In this document: piece after piece, positions 50,991 to 61,509 of the stretch
Layout: every line of letters starts with the position of its first letter
How positions within the stretch are numbered: the first letter of the stretch is position 1
From: Tyto alba
Taxonomy: Eukaryota; Chordata; Aves; Strigiformes; Tytonidae
Length of the DNA stretch: 64,000 bases
Direction: 5' to 3'
Assembly (NCBI RefSeq): GCF_018691265.1
Contig: NW_024881316.1
Coordinates: 25,397,819-25,461,818 of the forward strand
Position numbers and translations under genes: made by a program
Notes under the pieces: model-generated
Told to the model about the DNA's origin: nothing
What the model saw: only the letters and a program-made list of their open reading frames with translations
Database searches by the model: none

Positions 50991-53900
50991 CTAAAATAAA
51001 TTAAGCAGTAAGTAGAACTCTTAAAATTTTTAAACTAGCAAACTCTGAGTGTGTAATTAGAAGTAACTGCAGTTGCAATAGTTGGTTTGATACTTCATTT
51101 ACCTAAACCAAATGATTCACTGAAAAAGCAAGCAATCAGAAAGATACAAATTTTATAACTGAAACAAACCATTAAAATACCAAAGTCATATTTCTATGCA
51201 TTGCTATGTTAAATTTTAAAACTTTGTGAGGATATTAGAAAAGTCAACTTTTTGCATCACGATACATAAAATTAGAGCAAAAATTATGTCACATGTCAGT
51301 TCTGTTCTCTTGGTTCAGTTATTCATTAAACTTCATGAGGTTCCTGTTGGTCCATTTCTCTAGCCTGTCAAGGTCTCTCTGAATGGGAACACCCAGCTGG
51401 AGTATCAAACACTCCTCACAGTTTTGTAACATCTACAAATTTAGTGAGGGTGCACTCTTCCCCATCATCCAGATTATAAATGAAGATGATAAACAATATT
51501 GGACCAGTATCAACCCCTACTACTGACTGGGATTATGCAACTACTGTATATAATTCACATTACATATATAAATCAGACTGCAAAGAAGGAAAGACTCCTC
51601 AGTATCCTCCTCTGTCAATGTCACACTCTAGAGCACTAAAAAAGGTTGCTAACAGTGAAATACTGACTGGAAAATAATGATCATTTGTGCTCACTCAATT
51701 GAGCTCTGAAACACTGGATCAATATGATCCTTGGAGACTAGCAATCCTAACAGTTTGGACTACTTTGACTTCTGTTCCCATCAGGGCCATCACAAAATGG
51801 TTAACAGAAAAAAACCTACTTGAAATAGTTATATTTTCAATTACTGAAATACATTATTTTTTATTTTGTGTGTGTGTGTGTAAAATTTTCCCAAAACTAC
51901 TCCATCCTTCATTCTTCTTGGGTTGATTTTCTAAACAATTCTTAGAAACAATTTAGCATTGTGAGTTGCAGCTGGTAGACTATAGTAATAAAAGCCTCAC
52001 AAGGAGTGTTCAAAGACTATCCCTGAAGTGATAAAAGTGTTGTCTTTATGCGAAAATGGAAAAAGACTAAAGTTCCTACCATAGCTCTGCCCTTGAGTTG
52101 TATGAGGGACTTTTTCCTACTAACGTCTAGATAGTCTAAATCCTGAAGCACACTCTGATGGAAGAGTTTATTTTCCTCATTGGCTTCAACAATGTGAGCT
52201 GTGCCATAAAGCTTCTCATATAAGTAAAAGACTGGTAAATTCTTTGCCAAGTTTGTCCACCGTCACACAATTCAACACCTTTCCCTGTTTGCACTTATTT
52301 GAGCTTTGCAACATCCTTCCTGTAGTTGCCATTTGGCATGCCTTAAATACGAGTCAAAAAAACCCCCATTGTTACCCACTAGTGAGAGACAGCACAACTC
52401 ATATGTGGAACCTTAGAAACCACAGCAACTCCCCCAATACCCTACTGCTCCTACAGCAACAGGTAGTATTAAGTGAACAAGAAGTGTACATATACACCCA
52501 AAATGGGATATATGGAATTTATTAGTAAGTAAATCCCTGTGTATAGGACAGTTCTACCTCTGGCTGTCACAGTTTCCCTAAATAGTTCTCTAGCCATTTC
52601 AAATAGATGATGTCTGTTTCTTACTGTTAGCACAGCCATGCATCATTAAAGTGTTGTCATTATTCACCTTAAAACAAGCTGAATTTCATCAGTGCATGAA
52701 ATTATTCCCATGCTTGATTCACAATTAAGTGAAATATTCTGTATTTTTTTATTCTTTTGGAAGATGCCATACAAATCCATATATTACTAGTTGTAATCCA
52801 TATTGTACTAGTTGTAATTTAAATTACAAAATTTTACATCATAAAATATGGGAAGCAGTGCTATGAAAAGTTCCCCTTAGACAAAAATTGGCATAATAGA
52901 TACCAAGCATCATAAAGTTATCCTTTACAATGTTACAGCTCACTAAACAAGATTCTAAGCTGAACAGACTGATTATAAACTAGTAATGCAAATCTTATAA
53001 AATGGCCTAATTGTATGTGGCAAAACAACTTTCTGTGAAGGGATTTTTTGCCCCAAATCTGTTGCTACAAGAAGCAAATTGCAAATTGAATTTAGAAAGT
53101 AATTTTGATATCAAAACCAAGTTCTATAGTCTTTAGTCCAAAGTAGCTTATGCTTGACGACTTTCCCTGGAACCAGCAACCTCTAAAATGAACTGCTACA
53201 AAAGCTGATGCCTTGTGAGATGTGGCAAGTGATATTTTACTTGTGAGGGCAGGTGTACGATTTTGCAGGCTATTGGAAGTGAACAGTGATCTTTTGTTGA
53301 TAATGAAAAACAGCACATCTTCAATCTTGTTGAACTTTATTACAAAAATCCAAAGAATATTATGTTTAGTTTTAGAAAATGCACAACCAAATATTTGAAA
53401 TTGCAACAGCTGTACAAAAAGAGAAAATAATTTTTACAGTCATTATATCATGCCAAACTTAAGAATGAGAGTTAAATACATTAATAAATCAAAGACCTTT
53501 ACAAAAAATATTTAAAACCTAATAAAGTATTTCCATGTTTAGCCAAGAAAAGTATAGTAGCTTCTTAAAAACATACAGCTAAGACTGCAACTTAGGATTT
53601 TAAGTTATAAATTTTAAGGTGGTACATGTATATATTTTTTACAATTACTTTTTACAATTTCCAATAAGAATATTGAAATCTATTAGCTTTATACTTATAG
53701 CTGTATGTATTTATTGCAAATAAAAGAAACGTGTTAATCTAAGCCATTTATCTTTTAATCGCAGTATAAATCAACTTTAACTGAACCAAGAAAATCGTAA
53801 ATTCTAATAAAATTCCTAGAGACATGCTGCATGAAAATAATTCATTTGTAAATAATCTTAAGCAGGAACAGATGTACCATGCTGTATGTGTACATCATGT

Positions 53901-56900
53901 CCTTATAGGACCAAAACGATGTTTGTACCAAAAGTAACTGGCAAACAACCCAAACAGATTAAAACATAAACCTAAAAGATTAGTTATGATTAAGTAATCC
54001 CATTTCATTTTCCAGGCCAATTTTACAGTAACAACCTCTATTAATCCTTGTAGTATTTATAGAATTTTGTTTAGAAATTAATTTTGTTTATCTTAACAAA
54101 AGATGGATTAATGCTTGACTATCATGGTTCTGGAAATGAGTACAAAGGCATCGTATCTACTTTCCTAGATAAAAGGAAAATTAGATACAGAGTTCATGAA
54201 CAGGTCCTGCAGTAAATAATTTGGTCACCACTCAGTAAAACATTCAGTTTTCATGAACACAAAAGCAAGACTTCTCCATTCTAAGTCACTGGAAGTTTGC
54301 TTCTGACTTTGGCAGAGACAAATTTTCAACCAGTATATTCTCATAGCAACATTAAAAAAAAAATCATGTAGGACAAAAACAAGTTATGATTTGCAATATT
54401 ATTCTTGAGTAAACTGCTTTTTCTTGTTAAGTCAGTAATATCTTCATATTCAACAGTTCCTTACAATGTGGAAAAAGAGAGAGAAAAGCTGAAATACTTC
54501 AGAATATGAAAGTTTCTATACAGAGATGAAAGAGCTATCTGGAAGTTTTCAAATGTGCAGTTACAAAAGATTTAGCTTGAAATGTAATGAAAAAGCAATA
54601 CAGCATGGATCAGGCATGAATGCTGGATATGGAAGTATCAGAAGTTAGGAAAATACAGCTGATAACATTGAGATATTAAGAATGTATCAGATTCTGGTAG
54701 AATGCAGTCTTGGTGGTCATGGAGGACCCAAGAAAGGAGGAAATAGAGAGGGAAGAGGAGAGTAGGAAAAGCATACTTTTTCTGTGGACTTTTTACAACC
54801 TTAAATAATGTTTTAATTTGGCTTTGGGCTCTAGAAACAAGTTGATCAATCTTCTGTTACTTTATCCTCAAGTATGGACTATTTTATCTAATTCAGTAGC
54901 AGGCAACCTGTATGGCATGGAACTCCAAGTGCCCTGCAGGTTATACAGCTATAAGTCATCTCCTTGATGCAGTTTTCCTTTCAATATCCATATTAGCTAT
55001 GTTCTTTTATTCGCACTATACAGGAAAATTTATGTCAAACATCAAGTTCTCAGGGGTCTGAAAACACAGTTTCTCTAGTCATGATTTCAGGCCTCTTACC
55101 CATCCAGCCAGCACACTGAATGATCATATGGTATTTGTACTTAAACAACTCATCTTGAAACATGCAAACGGAGTGCTATGAAGATTAAATATTTAATGGT
55201 AAATTTTATATTTCTCTAACATTCATGTTTAAAAGATCATTTTATGTTTTTTCTCAGAAGAAAAAAAAATACTGCAGTCTAAATTATCTCTCCATGTTAC
55301 AAGTTAAAATACATAGGTAAATAATATTTCAGCTTCTTAAAATGTCGAGAAACATCTTCCAAAAGACAATCACCACTGTCTAAAATTAATACCTTGTTTA
55401 AAAGGTACTACTGATTTCTCCAGACTGATTGATTACTTTAACTATCCATTCTGACATATTTTACCAATTAGAGTAGTTATGGTAGGATTGACTACAGTAT
55501 CGAAAGGCATTTATAGGATTCAGTATTGTAGCATTAATAAAAGGAAAAGATTATTTTGGTTAAATGAAATTCTCCTGATTAATTTTCTACAGAATTCCTC
55601 CTGATGGTTAAGTAAAGCTTCAGCTTTCTGTCTTATCTAATGAAAGTATTCATTTAATGAATTTGGGTAGGAAGACGGCAAACTTATGCCAGTGACACAA
55701 TTAGAAATAAGACAATAATGCTGTAATGTGATAAGATCCATAGATTTAACCAGATTAATAAATATTTTTTTTAAAAGTTCAAAGCAATATTTTCTTTCAA
55801 TGAAATAAATGAGTCAATTACTTGAGGGATTAGACATTTATAGACAAAGTTGCACCCAGCTAGCCTCAATGAAAGATTTAAGTACAGTTCTAAAAAAAAT
55901 TAAAAACTGCAGTATTCATAGATAAGTAGATACTGTAAAACTGAACAAACTTGTGATTTGGAGAACTGAATTCTGAAGGTTTTCTCTAGTTCCTACTCAT
56001 GCAGCTCTCATAGTAACTTTAGAACTTTTGTCTAAAGAGCAGCTCAATAAAATGAGTGAAGATAGCTTCAGCATTTCATCCAACAATGTTTATAAGGACA
56101 AATTAATCCTTGGAACAATTCCATTTAACTTATTGGCTTTAGATGAGGGATATAGATGATCCTGTGATGAGTCTAAATGGTAGACTGTGAGCAGGAGAAA
56201 ATGTGGCATTGCTGTTACTCAATACTGGTCTATGAAGAGCATGTGTTGATGCTTTCACCATGCATTGGTTCTCAGAAGTGCAGTGCATAAAATGGGCAAT
56301 GAAATTTCAGGACAGCAATTGCTAGAATACCTATTATCCAAATATTGCCTAATGTATAAAGATAGGAAACTATTTTACTGGATTTTTGTAGTACTTATGT
56401 ACATCTTTAGCTGTCTTAGTAGTTATTTGATGCTATTTCTCAAGAAAATACACAGTTTTAATGTTTGACTACCCTGTTATGAGAAAGTAACTTACAACAA
56501 ATATGTTGTTACTTGTTTAAAACTCCATACACAGCTAAGCCTGGGACACATGTTTCAATGTATCTCATACATAGTTGAGACTGCAATTGACCTGTGGAGA
56601 CTGTCTTGTCCAAACCCACTGCTCAAATACCTTCCTCTTCATGTAGCCAAGGATGCTATTGGACTTTTTCTGCCAGAAAGGCACATTACTGGATAGTTAA
56701 GGTGACCAGATGCAAACCCCTTTACTCTAATCACCAAGAACTCCTGGAAATCCCAAAGTATACCATAGCAGCTTTTTCAGATAACTATGTATCACATAGG
56801 ACAAACTTCACACTGGTGAGTGCTAAACATCTTGAAAACCAAAAGGCAACAGGAGTTTATTTTCTTTTCAGCCCAATATCTAAATTTTACAGTATTTATA

Positions 56901-59900
56901 TGAAAAAGGAAATCAAGAAATTTATTCTACAGTCCTTTTCTGTATAAGATGAAGAGCTGTTTCCATATAAATTCCAACAGCTATGTTTTATAGCTCTGGA
57001 AATATACGGCAAGCTGAAAATCTGTCATCTGCAATGTCAGATTGTGTGGTTAATCTGTTTTAAAACAGTGAGCAATTGAGGTGGTTTAACCCTGGGTTGA
57101 CAGGTAAGCTCCATACCTGGTCACTGTTCACTCCCAGCCCCAGCAGGATGGGGAAGAGAACTGGAAGGGTAAAAGCAAGAATAAAACGAACACCAAACAA
57201 AAAAACCCACCCAAAACCAAAAACCAACTTGTGGGTTAAGATGAAGACAGTTAATAAGTAAGGGGGAAAAAAGTTAAAAAACCACAAGTGATGTAAAAAT
57301 AATCATTCCCACCAGCAGATCAATGCCCAGCCAGTCTACAAGCAATGGCTGCTTTGGAAAAACTCCTACCCAGTTTTATATCTGAGCGTGATGTCATACA
57401 GTATGGAAAAATCTCTTTGATTAGTTGGGGTCCACTGTCTCAGCTGAGTCCCCTCACAACTCCTTGTTTGCCCCCAGCCACTCGCTGGAGGGGGCAGCGT
57501 GAGAAACAGAGTACACCCTGACACTCTGTAAGCACTTCTCAGCAATAGGTAAAACATCGGTGTGTTAACAACACTGGTCTTGGTCATCAGTCTAAAACAC
57601 TGCACCACACAGGCTTCAATGAAGAAAATTAAGTCCATACCACCCCGACCCACTACAGCAAGTTATGATTATCTTGTCTTTACAGCAACAGCCTGATAAC
57701 TGTACATAGCAGTCTACATGAAATTTTGAGGATATACAGTGATTATTTGATGTGGATGCCTAGGAACCATTTCTGTAAGTTACAAAGTCTCCAAACTACT
57801 CATCTACAAACACTTTTCCTTAATTTGTTTCCTATTTTACAGTTTTTCCATTACATAGCAAAACATCTAATAATTCTCTTTCATTTTTACCAATGCTGAA
57901 CAAAATACATGTTTCAGAACACAACAGAAATATATTAGATCAGTACATAAAAAATTCAAGTTACATGAGTTTCTCATCCGTGAGATTAGACTTCAGGCAT
58001 TTCTAAAATGCAAACTGAGGTACAATTCAGTACTTCATCTAACCAAAGTATTCATGTAAGACACTAAGTCATGGTAACAGAGCTACACTCAGACAAATTT
58101 CCTCTAATTGATCTAACTCTGGGAAACCTTGAATATCTGAACATTGCGCCACTGTATATAGCACGGACACAAACACGGTTATATGGTTGGTATTTCATCT
58201 ATACAAAATAAGTTTCATTTATTCCTTAGTAAAATTAAAAAATATTTCTTACCCATTCATAAGAAACAATCCAACACCCGCGAGCAATTCCCAGCATAAC
58301 ATTTAAGGTACGACGAGGATTCCCTGTAACTACATGACTTGTTGTTTCACATACATCATCTGAGAACAAAAAGTCTCCAAGTTTATTCACCACCTGAATT
58401 ACTGTATCTTGCTTCCTAAAAAGAAGGAAAAAAAGACCCGTACAATGTTGAATGGATATGCAGAATTATAAAAGTATATACACACAACTCAAACTCACCT
58501 TATTTCTTTCCTCACTAATAATTTCTTATCCTTTTCTCACTGAGCTTCTACTCATTTGCTAGCCCTAAATTCCACAGAGTCCCAACAAACCCTTTTCTGT
58601 CATCACACAATGCAATCTACTTGCAAATCAAAGCTCTTTTCTCCCCCACATCTATCCTGTCTGTTTAAACAGAAGCTTTTGAGTCAGGAATTATCTAACA
58701 TTGTTTGTGTACAACGCCTAGTGGAACAGAGCCTCATTCTTGGTTGCTTTTGTGGTACTATCAGAAAAGTATTACCAGGAAATGTAAACATTTAGACACA
58801 GCACTCTTAAGAGGTTTTCATTAGAAAGCACCAGATTTGCAGCATCTGAATAAATTGCTGTCTAAATTTAGAGAGAAGTCCTAAAGTTCTGTATTCCTAC
58901 CTATAGGTATAGGAAGGAATACCTATACATCTGAGCCAATTTTTCAGTTAAAAATTCACTTATCCTTAAATACAATTAAAATTAAATATAAAATCCAGAA
59001 TAGCCACATATAACTGGAATTCTAATTTGAGTTCTCTACATACCTATGCTGAGGCACATAAAATTGTGAAAAGAGTGAGATCTTGGTATCATTAGAGAAA
59101 AGCTGTTGCATGAGAACAATTTACTGTTCTTATTAATGATTATTTTTAAAAATAATTATTATAAATTATCATTAAAGATCTGTAAATTAAAGCCCAGTTC
59201 CAGTGCCCTCTCTGCTCCCCCCAGCTGACTTGGAAATGTCCATGGCATGCTACACAAGATAAAACAATTGAGCACAACCTTGAACACATCTATCACAGTG
59301 GTGATCCTCTCAGTTAAAAAATTTAAGTTAATCACTGACATAATGCAAGCACAGTCAGAACATCTCCAGAAGCCTCTGGGGTTACTTAATTCTCACTACA
59401 TTTCACTCCAAAGAAAGTAATGCAGTTAAAACTCAAAAAATACCCCAGTTAAAACAAACACTACTTAGAGGAACTCTTAACAAAACTTCAAAAAATTCTT
59501 CACAGAGAATGCAGCAATCTTATTTTTAAGAAGTTTCAAATAAATAAATGAATAGTAAAAAGTGTAGCAAATTAACTTCATACTTAAGTCAAAAGGTGAT
59601 ATTGTATGTGGAGACACTGGAAAAAAAAAAAAAAAATCAAACCACTGACCCTTACTCCAGTGTGAATTCTGGCCTTGGCTACATGGCTTTGAATGCTACT
59701 AGAATATTTACTATTCCCTTTTGATTTTATGAATTTTAACTTGACATAGCCTACAAGCAAATGTTTTTGCAACACTGCAAACCACAGGAGATGGCCCTCC
59801 CTAGACTGCATGCTCAGGGGATGCATTTTCATGCCCTACCTGAATCTTTTTCTTAGTTCTTTCTTGTGTCTACACAAATTCCTTACAAGAGGAAAAAGTC

Positions 59901-61509
59901 CTCTCATACAAGAATTGAACCTAAGATATCTTATAAACTACAGTGAAAACTCACCAGTTTATACTTCAGTCAGCTGCAAAAACTGACATGCAAATTTACA
60001 GCAAAATTTCACTGAATCTGTGATTCAGGAAAAACACGTAGCTGCTGGCTGTGAATCAGTGAGCAGCATTTAAGATAATCTCAAAACCTGGTGCCATGAA
60101 ACAACTGAACTCATGATCTTTAGAATTTAAATTCTAATGAACCACTTTTGAGGCTGTAGCTACTGGGTGGTAGAATTGGCTTTGGCCATTGGGCTGTACT
60201 TTGGAGGACTGTTTTCTGTTCTTTAATTCTTTCAGAAGCAGTCCCTTTACCTTCACCCATTTACAGGCTGATGAATGCCTACAACTGTAGACAGTCAAAG
60301 GCACAATCTTGATGAAGAAGTTCTGAAGAAAAGCAATTGTTAACACCAGACATTTTTATTTAATGAAATATTAATTGGCTAGTGGGAAAAAACAACATAC
60401 AAGCAAGATAAAAGAAATAATATATTAATGACCTCTTTCAACAAAAGGACATTTTCCTTAGCTCTGACAGGATTTTTCCTCTTTTAGGCTGATCATAGCC
60501 TGTTTTCTGCTACTTCTATCTGCACTGTAGGTATTATCTTTACCTCCCACACAGTGATCCTGTATTTCATGACTTGCAAAGTGCATTTTATAGTCTTGTT
60601 GTTACTAACATCCAGTCACATTAAATGCAAAAAAGTATTAACTTCATTTTATGTTTCTGACATATATTAGTACACTTGTTAATAGCTATTGACAACCATT
60701 TATAAATAACTTCTAAGTGGATAGCCACTAAGTGCCATTTCTGAGTACTTATATCTGTGTAACTGTCAAGATTTAATTACTTCAAACCTGAAACAGATTT
60801 GTGGGTAGCAGAAATATCCTGACTTTTGAAAAAGAATTCAAAAAAACTGCAAGCAAGTTTAGTATAAAATATGAAATTGTGTTTTTGTTGGATGTTCTTT
60901 ATGCTGTAAGACTTTTAAGAGAATGATAAGAGCATGCCAGAAAATTATTAACTCTCCCCCAAAGTATGCAGTGGCAGCTGCTTCTAATGTTTTGAAACTA
61001 AGTGGCTAAAAAGCCCACAACTGATATTTCTTCAGCAACTATTCATATGAAAGAAAACATTTTGAACTGATGTTTCACATTATGACATTTTAAATAGAAA
61101 TAAAGAAAATGTATGGGAAAAAAGCTAAGTCTTGGTATGGTAGTCTGAACCATTTACTACATAAAATTCCTTTTTATGCTTCCTTCAGAAAAATTAAAAA
61201 CTTACTTAAGACTTTAGTTTCATTGCTCTGAAGACCTGTTGAGCTCACCTATGGAACTACTTCAGCCTGCACCATAGCAACACAAACATACACAAACACT
61301 ATAGATACCAATGACATATACATGTACGTATGTGTTTCTAGCTAGAATACAGAATGAAGTATTTTAGCATACGGCCCAAATATTAATTTAATTTTGTGTA
61401 AGCATAAAAAGATCATCAGCATTAAAGTTTAAACTGTGTGCTGACTAAAGAGTCAAAATGGTAATACTTACTCATAAGACATACTTGTCATAACCAGTGT
61501 TCTTGTTGG
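50913..61509 (-). CDS. MCPH1: Microcephalin, C-terminal BRCT-region exons (partial gene)
   Basis: MCPH1 is a nuclear BRCT-domain protein that restrains premature chromosome condensation and acts in the DNA-damage response; loss causes primary microcephaly in humans. Three consecutive exons are seen on the minus strand (61509-61472, 58415-58253, 50990-50913). They join in frame to 93 residues: [10 protein letters not shown], then [33 protein letters not shown], then [11 protein letters not shown]. This closely matches the second BRCT domain of human microcephalin, including the R-G-C-W core. Splice sites are GT-AG. Earlier exons lie beyond the right edge. The final exons, with the third BRCT domain, should lie beyond the left edge, making ANGPT2 a nested antisense gene. 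Confidence 0.95.
51325..51520 (-). mobile_element. CR1-like LINE pol fragment
   Basis: The + strand reads TTCATGAGGTTCCTGTTGGT, CCATTTCTCTAGCCTGTCAA, CACTCCTCACAGTTTTGTAA, GTGAGGGTGCACTCTTCCCC and ATGAAGATGATAAACAATAT. This is the reverse complement of the well-known avian CR1 reverse-transcriptase C-terminal region. It is interrupted by small changes and ends in AT-rich sequence. Confidence 0.8.
56600..56700 (-). mobile_element. Possible diverged CR1 fragment
   Basis: GTAGCCAAGGATGCTATTGG followed by CCAGAAAGGCACATTACTGG resembles a CR1 pol segment read in reverse complement. Only about 60-100 bp match and the flanks do not. This could be chance or a very old copy. Confidence 0.35.
57077..57657 (-). 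mobile_element. ERVL-type solo LTR in sense with MCPH1
   Basis: A segment of about 581 bp bounded by TG and CA resembles a common avian ERVL-class LTR read in reverse complement: GGTTTAACCCTGG at its left end, GATCAATGCCCAGCCAGTCT, CAGTTTTATATCTGAG, GTGATGTCATACAGTATGG, AACTCCTTGTTTGCCCCCAG and GAAGAAAATTAAGTCCATAC at its right end. On the minus strand, a TATA-like ATATAAAAC lies at 57373-57381. Flanks GCAAT (57072-57076) and GCAAG (57658-57662) match at four of five positions, as an aged 5-bp target duplication would. No internal retroviral genes adjoin it, so it is a solo LTR. Family name from memory only. Confidence 0.8.
58253..58415 (-). CDS. MCPH1: MCPH1 coding exon, core of second BRCT domain
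   Basis: This 163-nt exon encodes 55 residues including the shared first codon: [36 protein letters not shown] and S-Y-E-W. On the minus strand the acceptor is CTTTTTAG|GAAG and the donor TGG|GTAAGA. It enters with one base completing GA|G (Glu) and leaves in phase 0. Confidence 0.96.
58416..61471 (-). other. MCPH1 intron (about 3.1 kb)
   Basis: GT-AG intron on the minus strand. It contains a poly(A) run near 59621-59636, an 18-bp AT palindrome (59139-59156) and an inverted repeat at 58891-58922. No transposable element or extra exon was recognised. Confidence 0.88.
61472..61509 (-). CDS. MCPH1: MCPH1 38-nt micro-exon at the start of the second BRCT domain
   Basis: Read on the minus strand, acceptor CATCTCTAG|CCAACA and donor TATGA|GTAAGT bound 38 nt encoding [12 protein letters not shown] plus GA of Glu. 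This matches the human stretch [10 protein letters not shown] and joins exactly in phase to the next exon, which begins with G and then K-Q. The exon is far too short to appear as an open frame by itself; identification rests on the residue match plus both splice sites. Confidence 0.92.

Larger units (their letters stand above)
50991..58252 (-). other. MCPH1 intron (about 7.3 kb)
   Basis: GT-AG intron on the minus strand. It contains CR1 fragments (51325-51520 and a doubtful one near 56600-56700) and the ERVL-type solo LTR (57077-57657). Several minus-strand open frames (for example 52017-52250 and 53092-53406) show no domain or splice context and are not called genes. Confidence 0.85.

Noticed and set aside
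52017..52250. Minus-strand open frame of about 78 codons
   Set aside because: No family resemblance and no fitting splice sites; likely chance.
53092..53406. Minus-strand open frame of about 105 codons in an MCPH1 intron
   Set aside because: It begins with TTG rather than ATG, shows no recognisable domain, and has no splice context or coding-like composition.
57060..57653. Open frames on both strands around the LTR
   Set aside because: They are translations of the non-coding solo LTR.
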